Below are positions 54,214 to 62,924 of a stretch of 64,000 nt of DNA, piece by piece. How positions within the stretch are numbered: the first letter of the stretch is position 1; each line of letters opens with the position of its first letter. The translations under genes were made by a program, and so were the position numbers. Origin of the DNA: Prauserella muralis (GTDB lineage Bacteria > Actinomycetota > Actinomycetes > Mycobacteriales > Pseudonocardiaceae); the NCBI RefSeq assembly GCF_003202285.1, contig NZ_MASW01000002.1, forward strand, positions 1,674,001-1,738,000, read 5' to 3'. The notes beneath the pieces are model-generated. The model had not been told where the DNA came from and made no database searches. It worked only from the letters and a program-made list of their open reading frames with translations.

Positions 54214-55986
54214 TTACCTCGCACGCTCGGTCGTGCTACCAGAATCGACCGATGTGGTGAGCGCCTCGGAGGGCGTCGGTATGGCTTCGGGGTGCGGTAG
54301 CGGCTTGCCCGTGAAGGTGATGTGCCCCTCGTCCCGGATGCGTTCGATCATGTGCGGGTAGTGCAGCTCGAACGCGGGTCGCTCCGAGCGGATGCGGGGC
54401 AGTTCGGTGAAGTTGTGCCGCGGCGGTGGGCAGCTCGTGGCCCACTCCAGCGAGTTGCCGTAGCCCCACGGGTCGTCCACCTGCACGATCTCGCCATACC
54501 GGTAGCTCTTGAAGACGTTCCAGATGAACGGCAGCGTCGAGGCGCCGAGGATGTAGGCGCCGATCGTGGAGATGGTGTTCAGCGTGGTGAACCCATCGCT
54601 CGCGAGGTAGTCGGCATAGCGGCGTGGCATGCCCTCAGCACCAAGCCAGTGCTGGACAAGGAATGTCGTATGGAAGCCGATGAACGTCGTCCAGAAATGC
54701 AGCTTGCCCAACTTCTCGTCCATCATCCGGCCGGTGATCTTGGGGAACCAGAAGTAGATCCCTGCGAACGTGGCGAACACGATCGTGCCGTAGAGCACGT
54801 AGTGGAAGTGCGCCACCACGAAGTACGAATCGGACACCTGGAAGTCGATCGCGGGGGCCGCGAGCAGGACACCCGACAGACCGCCGAAGAGGAAGGTGAC
54901 GATGAAGCCGATCGAGAACAGCATCGGCGACTCGAAGGTCAGCTGTCCCTTCCACATGGTGCCGATCCAGTTGAAGAACTTCACCCCGGTCGGCACCGCG
55001 ATCAGGAAGGTCATGAACGAGAAGAACGGCAGCAGCACCGCGCCGGTGGCGTACATGTGGTGCGCCCACACGGACACCGAGAGCGCCGCGATGGCGAGCG
55101 TGGCCCAGATGAGGCCCTTGTAGCCGAACACCGGTTTGCGGCTGAACACGGGGAAGATCTCCGACACGATGCCGAAGAACGGCAGCGCGACGATGTAGAC
55201 CTCGGGGTGGCCGAAGAACCAGAACAGGTGCTGCCACAGGATCACTCCGCCGTTGGCCGGATCGAACACATGGGCGCCGAGACGGCGGTCGGCGAGCAGG
55301 CCGAACAGGGCGGCGGTGAGGATCGGGAACGCGATGAGGATGAGGATGCTCGTGACCAGGATGTTCCAGGTGAAGATGGGCATCCGCCACATGGTCATTC
55401 CTGGCGCGCGCAGGCATACGACGGTGGTGATCATGTTGACGGCGCCGAGGATGGTGCCCAGACCGGACACCAGCAGGCCGGTGATCCACAGGTCCGCGCC
55501 CACGCCGGGGGAGTAGATCGCGTTCGACAGTGGCGTGTAGGCGAACCAGCCGAAGTCGGCCGCGCCGCCCGGGGTGAGGAACCCGCCGACGGCGGTCAGG
55601 CCGCCGAACAGATACAGCCAGTAGCTGAGCGCGTTCAGCCGTGGGAAGGCGACATCCGGTGAGCCGATCTGCAGGGGCAGGATGAAGTTCGCGAATCCGA
55701 ACAGCACCGGTGTCGCGTAGAGCAGCAGCATGATCGTGCCGTGCATGGTGAACAGCTGGTTGTACTGCTCCTGCGACAAGAACTGAAGCCCGGGGCGAGC
55801 CAGCTCGGTGCGGATGAACATGGCCATCGCCCCGCCCACCATGAAGAAGGCGAACGACGTGACCAGGTACATGATGCCGATCTGCTTGTGATCCGTTGTG
55901 CGGAACAACCGCAGCAGGTACGAACCCTTCGGCGCCTCACCCACCGGCGACGGGCGCACAGCAACAGGTGCCGGTGTCACAACCAT
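54214..55986 (-). CDS. ctaD: Cytochrome c oxidase subunit I (CtaD), copy 1
   Basis: About 590 residues, twelve helices. Haem and CuB ligands are present: TMHGTIM (low-spin haem), [10 protein letters not shown] (CuB His and the cross-linked Tyr), WAHHM (CuB His pair) and VAHFHYV (both haems). The long C-terminal tail after helix 12 is typical of actinobacterial CtaD. No subunit II, III or assembly gene is nearby. The open frame goes to 56070; the ATG at 55986 gives the family start. An exact dyad lies 39 bp upstream. Confidence 0.95.
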   Translation of the reverse strand: MVVTPAPVAVRPSPVGEAPKGSYLLRLFRTTDHKQIGIMYLVTSFAFFMVGGAMAMFIRTELARPGLQFLSQEQYNQLFTMHGTIMLLLYATPVLFGFANFILPLQIGSPDVAFPRLNALSYWLYLFGGLTAVGGFLTPGGAADFGWFAYTPLSNAIYSPGVGADLWITGLLVSGLGTILGAVNMITTVVCLRAPGMTMWRMPIFTWNILVTSILILIAFPILTAALFGLLADRRLGAHVFDPANGGVILWQHLFWFFGHPEVYIVALPFFGIVSEIFPVFSRKPVFGYKGLIWATLAIAALSVSVWAHHMYATGAVLLPFFSFMTFLIAVPTGVKFFNWIGTMWKGQLTFESPMLFSIGFIVTFLFGGLSGVLLAAPAIDFQVSDSYFVVAHFHYVLYGTIVFATFAGIYFWFPKITGRMMDEKLGKLHFWTTFIGFHTTFLVQHWLGAEGMPRRYADYLASDGFTTLNTISTIGAYILGASTLPFIWNVFKSYRYGEIVQVDDPWGYGNSLEWATSCPPPRHNFTELPRIRSERPAFELHYPHMIERIRDEGHITFTGKPLPHPEAIPTPSEALTTSVDSGSTTERAR

Positions 55987-56025
55987 GCTCGAACTCCATC
56001 CCTGGCGGCTCAGCCGCACCCAAAC

Positions 56026-56042
56026 TACTAGAAGTGATAGTA
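56026..56042. promoter_or_regulatory. Exact TACTA-N7-TAGTA operator before ctaD copy 1
   Basis: Both halves exact; 39 bp upstream of the minus-strand start at 55986. Confidence 0.8.
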
Positions 56043-56098
56043 GATGACTGGTTCGTGTGCCGATCGACACGGGTCTTGAGCGGCTTTGACGACGCGAC

Positions 56099-56115
56099 TA
56101 CTATATGACGTAGTA
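56099..56115. promoter_or_regulatory. Exact TACTA-N7-TAGTA operator in the remnant region
   Basis: Both halves exact. It is 56 bp from the previous dyad, possibly a pair for ctaD, or the former promoter of the decayed blaI-like gene. Confidence 0.75.
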
Positions 56116-56144
56116 ATTAGCTCGATCAAGGCTGCGGGGGTCGT

Positions 56145-56282
56145 TCACAGCAGCTTGTCGGGCGTGATCGGCAGGCTGCGGACTCGTGTGCCGGTGGCGT
56201 GGTACACGGCGTTGGCACTCGAGGCGGCCACGCCGACGATGTCGAGCGCAAGCTGCGCCCCTTCGCTCACCGGTTTCTCCAA
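56145..56282 (-). pseudogene. Xanthine dehydrogenase-type molybdopterin subunit, C-terminal remnant
   Basis: The minus strand reads EKPVSEGAQLALDIVGVAASS, then NAVYHATGTRVRSLPITPDKLL and stop: the conserved last 45 residues of the large molybdopterin-binding subunit of xanthine dehydrogenase/aldehyde oxidase enzymes. The rest of the gene is absent. Confidence 0.7.
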
Positions 56283-56321
56283 CGATGCTGTCGTAGTAGT
56301 AGGAGATCGGCGGGAGGCGTC

Positions 56322-56586
56322 GTGGGCACGTTGGAGGGCGAGGTCCTCGAGGCGTTGTGGGCGGGCGCTGGTCCGCTGAGTGTGCGCGATGTGCTGGACC
56401 GGCTCTACGCCGCGAGGTCCCGGCCGCTGGCCTACACGACCGTGATGACCGTTCTCGCGCGACTGGCCGACGAGGGCGCGGTGCAGCGGCAGCGAGCTGG
56501 CCGGGGGTACGCCTACCAGGCGATCGGACGCGCATTTCCTCGCGGAGGCGGAGGCCGATGACGATCTCCGCGAACGCTCCGCTTGA
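56322..56586 (+). pseudogene. Third BlaI/MecI-type repressor gene, frameshifted near its end
   Basis: GTG with GGGAGG: GTLEGEVLEALWAGAGPLSV, then RPLAYTTVMTVLARLADEGAVQR and YAYQA form a winged helix of the BlaI type. After residue 70 the frame goes to a short odd tail (FPRGGGGR). The proper ending AHFLAEAEADDDLRERSA is found in another frame, one base away. The DNA-binding part may still be made, but it lacks most of the dimerisation domain. No M56 partner adjoins it. Confidence 0.7.
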
Positions 56587-56611
56587 ACTGGGACGGTGCA
56601 CTATGCAGGCC

Positions 56612-56742
56612 GGGGCCGGACACGCTGACGCTGCGCGTCGAAGCCACCAAGAAGGAAAGCTTGCAACGAATTCCAAGACATCATCGCCGGCAACCTCGAA
56701 CGGTTCGGCAGACGCGACCACCTGGCACTGAACTGGTCGTGA
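56612..56742 (+). pseudogene. DUF2218 remnant
   Basis: LTLRVEATKKESLQR, one frame change, then FQDIIAGNLERFGRRDHLALNWS and stop. This is the C-terminal half of a DUF2218 protein, a small family often near siderophore or metal genes. The N-terminal half is missing. Confidence 0.6.
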
Positions 56743-56791
56743 GTGTTTAGCCGTGTTCCATTTGTAACCCTGCTAGGCACCCACGACCTGG

Positions 56792-57745
56792 CTAGCTGCC
56801 CGGCGAGCAGCTGATCAGGGCGATTCCCAGCAGCAAGGTAGATCCGGTGAGGAATGGCAGGGTCGCTGCCGTCATGCCCATGATCCCGCAGGAGATCGAC
56901 CTGCGTAGTTTGCCCGGCGGGACGGATCCGTGGCGCAGCCGAGCGAGCCGCAGGTCCACGGCCTCCTGGGCCATGGCCAGCGACGTACTCGGCGCGCCGT
57001 GGCTGGACACGTTCAGCAGTGCGGTGCGCACCGCGGCGGGCCCGCAGCTGCGCACGGCCTCGGCGTCGGCGGCCAATTCGACCAGCTCGCGGATCGCCCG
57101 CGGAGCCTGCCGGAACAGCGGCACGAACGGCAACGCGGCGCGCAACGCATCCGCGGTGGCGACCAGGAGGTGGTGCCTGCCGGCGAGGTGCGCGTGTTCG
57201 TGCGTGAGGACGGCCGCGACCGCGGGGCCGTCGAGGTGCCTGGTGAGGCCCTCGGTCGCCACGACGACGCCGGGACGGCCGGCCATGCTGAACGCGAGCG
57301 GGTGGTCGTGCGGGAGCCACAGGGTGTCCGGCGGGCCGGTCTCCGTCCGGGCGGCCAGCCGCAGGACGGAGAGATTCTCCTGACGTTTGCGGGCTCGCTG
57401 CCGAGCGCCGCGGATGGAGACGATCACCAGCCGGATCGCGAAGGCGCCCAGCAGCGCTCCGCCGAGCAGGCCGGCGAACTCCTCGACCCGGGGTGGCGAG
57501 CCGTGCTGGAGCGCGGCCCAGCACCGATCAATGAGGGCGAGCAGGGAGGCGCTCGCACCGTGGCCTGGTGTCAGTAACAGCAATACACCGGCCGCCGCAG
57601 TGAGCACGACACCGGCCATCGAGATCAGCCACGCCACGATCAGCAGCAGCGGGTCGCGGCGGCGCAGGTCCATCCGCCGCAGGAGACCGGGAACAAACCA
57701 GCCTGCGGCGAGCGCACCGGCGAGCAACGCGACGGCGATCGTCAT
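56792..57745 (-). CDS. M56-family membrane protease, second copy
   Basis: About 317 residues, colinear with the copy at 42835: same helix layout, HEHAH at H182-E183-H186, RELVELAAD, and conserved ends. Overlaps its BlaI-type partner by ATGA. The two copies differ enough (roughly two thirds identical by eye) to have had separate histories. Confidence 0.9.
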   Translation of the reverse strand: MTIAVALLAGALAAGWFVPGLLRRMDLRRRDPLLLIVAWLISMAGVVLTAAAGVLLLLTPGHGASASLLALIDRCWAALQHGSPPRVEEFAGLLGGALLGAFAIRLVIVSIRGARQRARKRQENLSVLRLAARTETGPPDTLWLPHDHPLAFSMAGRPGVVVATEGLTRHLDGPAVAAVLTHEHAHLAGRHHLLVATADALRAALPFVPLFRQAPRAIRELVELAADAEAVRSCGPAAVRTALLNVSSHGAPSTSLAMAQEAVDLRLARLRHGSVPPGKLRRSISCGIMGMTAATLPFLTGSTLLLGIALISCSPGS

Positions 57746-58107
57746 CGGCGCCGGACCCGCTTCTTGCGCAGCGCGCTGCGCAGCAGGTCGGTTTCCTCGT
57801 CGGATCCCGAGGCGATGAAGTGCATCAGCACCGCCTCGGGGTTACCCGAGGAGTCCAGCACGTCACGCAGGGCCTGCGCGGCGGCTTCCTCGCGGCTGAA
57901 CGAAGGTTCGTAGTAGTAGGCCTTACCGTGGAGCTCCCGCTCGACCCACTCCTTGCGGTGCAGATTGTCCAGTACGGTCATCACCGTGGTGTAGGCCAGC
58001 TGCCTGCCGGTGTCGAGCTGCTCCAGCACATCGCGGACCTTGATCGGTTCCTCCGCGTCCCAGAGCACGTCCATCACCGCGGCTTCGAGTTCGCCGAGAC
58101 CGTGCAT
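57742..58107 (-). CDS. BlaI/MecI/CopY-family repressor, second copy
   Basis: About 121 residues; winged helix (LGELEAAVMDVLWDAEEPIKVRDVL, QLAYTTVMTVLDNLHRKEW) identical or nearly so in the recognition region to the copy at 43788, so both should bind the same DNA site. No Cys. A two-mismatch dyad lies only 10 bp upstream of the start codon, suited to autoregulation. Confidence 0.93.
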   Translation of the reverse strand: MHGLGELEAAVMDVLWDAEEPIKVRDVLEQLDTGRQLAYTTVMTVLDNLHRKEWVERELHGKAYYYEPSFSREEAAAQALRDVLDSSGNPEAVLMHFIASGSDEETDLLRSALRKKRVRRR

Positions 58108-58117
58108 GGCACCTCCT

Positions 58118-58134
58118 TACGAAGCAACATCGTA
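58118..58134. promoter_or_regulatory. Degenerate TACTA-N7-TAGTA operator before the second blaI-type gene
   Basis: TACGA-N7-TCGTA, a symmetrical variant with one change in each half, 10 bp upstream of the start at 58107. Confidence 0.6.
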
Positions 58135-58146
58135 CGCGAGGTGCCG

Positions 58147-58184
58147 CTGTGCGGGGAGCAGGCCAGGGGCTGCTCCCCGCACAG
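58147..58184 (-). terminator. Strong hairpin after the DUF305 gene
   Basis: A perfect 15-bp stem (CTGTGCGGGGAGCAG and its complement) with an 8-base loop, 18 bp past the DUF305 stop. Best read as the DUF305 terminator that also insulates the blaI-type promoter; no clear U-tract. Confidence 0.65.
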
Positions 58185-58202
58185 GGCTCACTGCTCAGCT
58201 CA

Positions 58203-58820
58203 TTACTGGCCGAGCATCGCCTGCATCTCGCTGATCTCCGCCTCCTGAGCGTCGATGATCCGCTGCGCCAGTGCCTTGGCCTCGGCGTTGCTGCCGTTCT
58301 TCAGCTCCGCCTCGGCCATGTCGACGGCACCCTGATGGTGCTTGATCATCATTTCCATCCACAGCCGATCGAAGTCGGCACCCGAGGCCTGCTCGAGCTG
58401 CCGCATCTCCTCGTCGCTCATGCCGCCTTCCATGCCCTCCATGCCGGGCATATCCATGCCGGGCATGCTCGACATGGTCGGCGTCGCCGGTGCGCCCCAG
58501 TTCTTCAGCAGATTGGTCATCTGCTGAATCTCGGGATCCTGCGCGCCCTGGATGCGGGTGGCGAGGTCTTTCACCTTCGGGTCGGTGGCGCGTTCGACGG
58601 CCATCTTGGCCATGTCCACCGCCTGCTGGTGGTGCGGGATCATCATCTGCGCGAAGGCGATGTCGTCGTCGTTGTGGCCGGCCTGCTCCGCGCTGGTAGC
58701 CGGGGCCGAGGTTCCGCTCTGGCCCATGTCCATGCCCGACATGTCGTCATCGTTACCGCCGCAGCCGACGACGAGCGTGAGGATCGCCGCGGCGCTCGCG
58801 CCGATCAGTGTCTTCTTCAT
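58203..58820 (-). CDS. DUF305 lipoprotein (CopM-like)
   Basis: About 205 residues: signal peptide with lipobox VVGC, short Met/Asp-rich lead (DDDMSGMDMGQ), then two DUF305 helical repeats, each with an MMI-x-HH motif (QMMIPHHQQAVDMA and MMIKHHQGAVDMAEAE), joined by a Met-rich linker (MSSMPGMDMPGMEGMEGGM). Cyanobacterial CopM, a DUF305 protein, binds copper; a copper sponge role outside the membrane is likely. No dyad upstream, unlike most neighbours. Confidence 0.9.
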   Translation of the reverse strand: MKKTLIGASAAAILTLVVGCGGNDDDMSGMDMGQSGTSAPATSAEQAGHNDDDIAFAQMMIPHHQQAVDMAKMAVERATDPKVKDLATRIQGAQDPEIQQMTNLLKNWGAPATPTMSSMPGMDMPGMEGMEGGMSDEEMRQLEQASGADFDRLWMEMMIKHHQGAVDMAEAELKNGSNAEAKALAQRIIDAQEAEISEMQAMLGQ

Positions 58821-58903
58821 GAATGCTTCAACCTTCTGTCTGTCTAGGACTGTTCAACGTCAGGACTTCCCTGCGTGCCATTGGGGCAACGCTGGGTGAC
58901 CAT

Positions 58904-59314
58904 CTAGATGCGCAGGATGCAGACAGAGGTGAGCAAGGACCGTCCGGCTCGCGGTGGTGATCTGTTCCCGGGGTGTGTGGATGAGCGCGCGCCGATCCGA
59001 CGAACATGTGTTCGAGCGCTGAGTGTGGTGACGAGCCATGAGGCGAGCAGTACGAGTCCGGTAGCCGCGAGCAGCACCGCGAGGCACAGGTGCATCAAGT
59101 CGTGGCCAGCTCCCGGTGCCGGATCGCCAGCTGAGGGAGGCTCGAGCATTCCACTCACGCTGCTCGGTGCCTCGGGCATTGCTGCGGCGGCGGGGGAGTC
59201 GTCGGCCATCGCCGCGTGAGCCGTGAGGAAGGGTGTGTGGTGCATACCGAGCACAGCGAAGGCAAGCACGCACAGCAAGAGCACCTGCTGTCCTCGATGG
59301 GTGCTCGCTCGCAT
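58904..59314 (-). CDS. DUF6153-like membrane protein
   Basis: About 136 residues: N-terminal helix with LLLCVLAFAVLGMHHTPF, an exported Met/Pro/Ala-rich loop, GHDLMHLCLAVLLAATGLVLLA second helix, then a basic tail. His and Met residues flank the helices. The layout is that of DUF6153 proteins of actinobacteria; function unknown, often near copper genes. Confidence 0.7.
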   Translation of the reverse strand: MRASTHRGQQVLLLCVLAFAVLGMHHTPFLTAHAAMADDSPAAAAMPEAPSSVSGMLEPPSAGDPAPGAGHDLMHLCLAVLLAATGLVLLASWLVTTLSARTHVRRIGARSSTHPGNRSPPRAGRSLLTSVCILRI

Positions 59315-59804
59315 AGCGTTTACGGTAGCGACTCCTCAGTGGGCTCCGGGCATCGGGAGCCGATGAACCTGTTGCTCGGCGGCCGGAGGTGACACGCTAA
59401 CCGTGCTGTCGCGGTTCACGTTGCTGGACGAATTGCTGCTAGCCTGCCAACATTCCGGTACCGCTCGCTCGTTACCTGGTCGTCCGATGGCTGGGTTCCG
59501 GCGCTTCAGATCGCCAGCGTCCCGAATGGCGACATGCGGCGGTCCTTCTCCTCGGCGATCGTGAACACGGCTCCGCGAAAGAGTGCTGGATCTGGCCGGA
59601 CAGGCTCGGTCTACGGTCGAATGAGCCCCGCGCGAGATTGGCTTCGTCGTGGGCGTCCAGGTGCAGCTCCATCTCGGCGCCGGCTCGCCTGGTCTATGGT
59701 CGCCGCGGGAACGAACGCGTGGCTCTTGCGCTGTACTGCTCATCGTGGGAAAGCACTCGTATCGATGCTGCCGCCATCGCGGGCCATCAAGACTACACCA
59801 AATA
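59315..59804. other. Gene-poor region with an unidentified C-terminal fragment
   Basis: On the minus strand, 59506 to about 59620 reads FRGAVFTIAEEKDRRMSPFG and ends TLAI-stop, with a possible earlier part HLDAHDEANLARGSF in another frame. I cannot name the family. No other gene seen. Confidence 0.4.
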
Positions 59805-59821
59805 TACTATCTACGGTAGTA
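59805..59821. promoter_or_regulatory. Exact TACTA-N7-TAGTA operator upstream of the cobalamin riboswitch
   Basis: Both halves exact; 80 bp before the riboswitch and 280 bp before cbtB, so repression and riboswitch control would act in series. Confidence 0.78.
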
Positions 59822-59900
59822 GAATCGGATTAGCTGTGGCGTGGTCCACGCGGGATCTCGCGGCCTTGTGGCTGGTGCTTCGCCTGCCTACGCTGACTGA

Positions 59901-60060
59901 GCCGCAGTGCTGGGAAGCCGGTGTGAGTCCGGCACGGTCCTCGCCACTGTGACCGGGATGCGCACGTCCACGACGTTTCGAGTCAGCCACTGGACCTGAG
60001 AGTCGGGTCTGGGAAGGCGGGCGTTCGCGAGGAACCGGGAGTCAGGAGACCGACTGCGGC
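59901..60060 (+). ncRNA. Cobalamin riboswitch
   Basis: The B12-box core GAAGCCGGTGTGAGTCCGGC is present with CCACTGTGACCGGG, AGTCAGCCACTGG, GGGAAGGCGG and a 3' part ending GGGAGTCAGGAGACCG. GCCGCAGT (59901) pairs perfectly with ACTGCGGC (60053-60060), closing the P1 stem. Directly followed by cbtB and cbtA, proposed cobalt transporter genes, a standard target. Confidence 0.9.
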
Positions 60061-60101
60061 GGTTCTGGTCCGGTTCCACGAGGTATGGAAGGAAGGCGTC
60101 G

Positions 60102-60293
60102 ATGACGACCCCTGTACCTGTTTCGCGTTCGGTGCGCACGGTTCCGTTGTGGGCATGGCTGCTGGCGATGTCCTCGCTGCTGGCGCTCTATCTGGTCCTG
60201 CAGGAAAACGGCATGCTGCTCGGGCAAGCAGCCGAATTCATCCACGAGTTCGTTCACGATGGACGGCACGCGCTGGGCGTGCCGTGTCACTGA
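60102..60293 (+). CDS. cbtB: Proposed cobalt transporter subunit CbtB
   Basis: About 63 residues: one membrane helix and the C-terminal metal-ligand-like motif HEFVHDGRHALGVPCH typical of CbtB. ATG with GGAAGG. First gene after the cobalamin riboswitch; followed by cbtA. Confidence 0.92.
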   Translation: MTTPVPVSRSVRTVPLWAWLLAMSSLLALYLVLQENGMLLGQAAEFIHEFVHDGRHALGVPCH

Positions 60294-60304
60294 GGAGCGG
60301 CGAG

Positions 60305-61060
60305 ATGACTGCGTATGACATGAAGAAGCTCGTTGCGCGTGGTGCGCTCGCCGGGCTGCTGGCGGGCGTGGTGGCCGCCCTGGTGTCCCTGCTGATCGTC
60401 GAAAGGCCGATGCGGGCGGCGCTCGCGATCGAGGACGCTCGTCCCGCGGCCCCCGGCGCACGCGGCGGGGACCTGTTCAGCCGTCCGACCCAGGTCGTGG
60501 GCGGGATGGTGGCCGCGGTCGTCGTGGCGGTCCTGATCGGGATCGTGTTCGCCGTCGTCTACCGGTGGGTCGCAGAGCGTGTCCACCGGCAGAGTGCCTT
60601 CGCTCGCAGCCTGCACCTCGCTGCCGTGGGTTTCGCGGCGATCGTGTTGCTGCCGATGGTGAAGTATCCGGCGAACCCGCCCGGCGTCGGCGATCCCGCC
60701 ACCGTCGACCAGCGCACGAGCATGTACGTCTCGTTGATCGCCGCGGGACTGGTACTGGCGTTACTCGCCCATTGGGCATACCGTGCGCTCGCGAAACGCC
60801 ACTGGCCTGGCCCCATGCGCGGTGTCGTCGCCGCAGGTGGCGCGATTGTTCTCGCCGGCGTGGCCTTCGTGGTGTGGCCGGCGAACCCGGACCCGATCCC
60901 GCCGGATGTCCCCGCGGCGCTGCTCTGGCAATGGCGACTGGCGTCGCTGTTCGAGCTGGCGGCGCTGTGGGCCGGGCTCGGCGTCGGCTTCGGCCTGCTC
61001 GTCGACCCCTCTGCGCGTCGCTGGGCAGCGGGACAGCGCGCGGCTGTAGCGCCGACCTGA
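60305..61060 (+). CDS. cbtA: Proposed cobalt transporter subunit CbtA
   Basis: About 251 residues with five to six helices and the CbtA patterns GALAGLLAGVVAAL, LPMVKYPANPPGVGDP and RTSMYVSLIAAGLVLAL. Together with CbtB thought to bring in cobalt for B12 synthesis. ATG with GAGGAG; an open frame further upstream overlaps cbtB and is rejected. Confidence 0.9.
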   Translation: MTAYDMKKLVARGALAGLLAGVVAALVSLLIVERPMRAALAIEDARPAAPGARGGDLFSRPTQVVGGMVAAVVVAVLIGIVFAVVYRWVAERVHRQSAFARSLHLAAVGFAAIVLLPMVKYPANPPGVGDPATVDQRTSMYVSLIAAGLVLALLAHWAYRALAKRHWPGPMRGVVAAGGAIVLAGVAFVVWPANPDPIPPDVPAALLWQWRLASLFELAALWAGLGVGFGLLVDPSARRWAAGQRAAVAPT

Positions 61061-61102
61061 CCCGTGCCGGTGAAGCCACTCGCGTGACCTTGCTCACTGA
61101 AC

Positions 61103-61119
61103 TACTATCCATCATAGTG
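61103..61119. promoter_or_regulatory. TACTA-N7-TAGTA operator before ctaD copy 2
   Basis: TACTA-N7-TAGTG, one mismatch, 35 bp upstream of the ATG at 61155. Confidence 0.72.
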
Positions 61120-61154
61120 GAAGGTGACCACGGTCACGCGAGTGGAGTCCGGTC

Positions 61155-62915
61155 ATGGCAGTCCGACCCGGCCGTATCGCCCTACGGCGTGCTGCTGCCC
61201 ATCGGGCACCCAAGGGTTCCCGGCTGCTGTCGTTGCTGCGGACTACCGATCACAAGCAGATCGGCATTCTCTATCTCACCACGTCGTTCGCGTTCTTCCT
61301 GATCGGTGGGGCGCTCGCGCTGCTGATGCGCGGCGAGCTCGCCCGGCCTGGGCTGCAGTTCCTGTCCCAGGAGCAGTACAATCAGCTGTTCACCATGCAC
61401 GGCACGATCATGCTGTTGCTGTACGCGACGCCGAACCTGTTCGCGTTCGCCAACCTGGTGATGCCGCTGCAGATCGGGTCGCCGGACATGGCGTTTCCCC
61501 GGCTGAACGCCTTGTCCTACTGGCTGTTCCTGTTCGGCGGCACGATCGTGGTCGCCTCACTTCTGACACCCGGCGGCGGTGCTGACTTCGGCTGGACGGC
61601 CTACACGCCACTCGCGCGCGCCGAATACTCGCCGGGCATCGGCGGCGAGCTGTGGATCTTCGGGCTGATCGTGTCCGGGCTCGGCACCATCCTCGGTGCC
61701 GTCAACGTGATTACGACGATCGTGTGCCTGCGGTGCCCTGGGATGACGATGTGGCGGATGCCGATCTTCACCTGGAACATCCTGTTCACCAGTGTCCTGA
61801 TCCTGGCGGCGTTTCCCATCCTCACGGCGGCGTTGTTCGCGCTTGCCGCCGACCGGCTGCTCGGGGCGCATGCATTCGACCCGGCCAACGGGGGCGTGAT
61901 CCTGTGGCAGCACCTTTTCTGGTTCTTCGGCCATCCCGAGGTCTACATCGTGGCGTTGCCGTTCTTCGGCATCATCACCGAGATCATCCCGGTGTTCAGC
62001 CGGAAACCGCTGTTCGGCTACCGGTTGATGGTGTTCGCGACGATGGGCATCACGGCGCTGTCGTTCGCCGTGTGGGCGCACCACATGTTCGCCACCGGTG
62101 CCGTGCTGTTGCCGTTCTTCTCGTTCCTCACGTTCGCCATCGCGGTGCCGACCGGGATCAAGTTCTTCAACTGGATCGGGACGATGTGGAAGGGCACGCT
62201 GACCTTCGAGACACCGATGTTGTTCTCAGTCGGCTTTCTGGTGACCTTCCTGCTGGGTGGGCTGACTGGCGTGCTGCTGGCCGCGCCACCGTTGGACTTC
62301 CAGATCACCGACAGCTACTTCGTGGTGGCGCACTTCCACTACGTGCTGTTCGGCACGATCGTGTTCGCCACGTTCGCGGGTGTGTATTTCTGGTTCCCGA
62401 AGATCACCGGGCGGATGCTCGACGAGCCGCTGGGCAAGCTGCATTTCTGGCTGACGTTCATCGGCTTCCACCTGACATTCCTGGTGCAGCATTGGCTGGG
62501 CGCCGAGGGCATGCCGCGCCGCTATGCGGACTATCTGCCCTCCGACGGTTTCACGATGCTGAACACGATCTCGACGATCGGGGCGTTCGTGCTGGGACTT
62601 TCGATGCTGCCGTTCCTGTGGAACGTGGTGCGCAGCTACCGCTACGGCGACGTCGTCGAGGTGGACGACCCGTGGGGCTACGGCAACTCGCTGGAGTGGG
62701 CGACGTCCTGCCCGCCGCCGCGGCACAACTTCACCGAGCTGCCGCGGATTCGCTCCGAGCGGCCCGCGTTCGAACTGCACTATCCGCACATGATCGAACG
62801 GCTGCACGGAGAAGGGCACATCACCCTCACTGGCAAGGCCATACCGCATGCCGCGAACCCCGAGCCACCGCCAAAGACCGCGCCCGAGGCGACCAAAGGC
62901 GACACCGGCAGGTGA
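61155..62915 (+). CDS. ctaD: Cytochrome c oxidase subunit I (CtaD), copy 2
   Basis: About 586 residues, colinear with copy 1 from [20 protein letters not shown] to the tail ([20 protein letters not shown]). All haem and CuB ligands are present ([28 protein letters not shown]). As with copy 1, no other oxidase subunit is next to it. Its own operator lies 35 bp upstream. Two operator-controlled copies of one subunit are unusual. Confidence 0.95.
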   Translation: MAVRPGRIALRRAAAHRAPKGSRLLSLLRTTDHKQIGILYLTTSFAFFLIGGALALLMRGELARPGLQFLSQEQYNQLFTMHGTIMLLLYATPNLFAFANLVMPLQIGSPDMAFPRLNALSYWLFLFGGTIVVASLLTPGGGADFGWTAYTPLARAEYSPGIGGELWIFGLIVSGLGTILGAVNVITTIVCLRCPGMTMWRMPIFTWNILFTSVLILAAFPILTAALFALAADRLLGAHAFDPANGGVILWQHLFWFFGHPEVYIVALPFFGIITEIIPVFSRKPLFGYRLMVFATMGITALSFAVWAHHMFATGAVLLPFFSFLTFAIAVPTGIKFFNWIGTMWKGTLTFETPMLFSVGFLVTFLLGGLTGVLLAAPPLDFQITDSYFVVAHFHYVLFGTIVFATFAGVYFWFPKITGRMLDEPLGKLHFWLTFIGFHLTFLVQHWLGAEGMPRRYADYLPSDGFTMLNTISTIGAFVLGLSMLPFLWNVVRSYRYGDVVEVDDPWGYGNSLEWATSCPPPRHNFTELPRIRSERPAFELHYPHMIERLHGEGHITLTGKAIPHAANPEPPPKTAPEATKGDTGR

Positions 62916-62924
62916 GGGTGGTTG

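Noticed and set aside
54322-55662. 446-codon plus-strand frame inside ctaD
   Set aside because: Antisense shadow of ctaD, very His/Arg/Glu-rich with no recognisable fold.
56292-56302. Repeated TAGTA half-sites before the third blaI-like gene
   Set aside because: No left half at the 5-7-5 spacing, so not counted as an operator.
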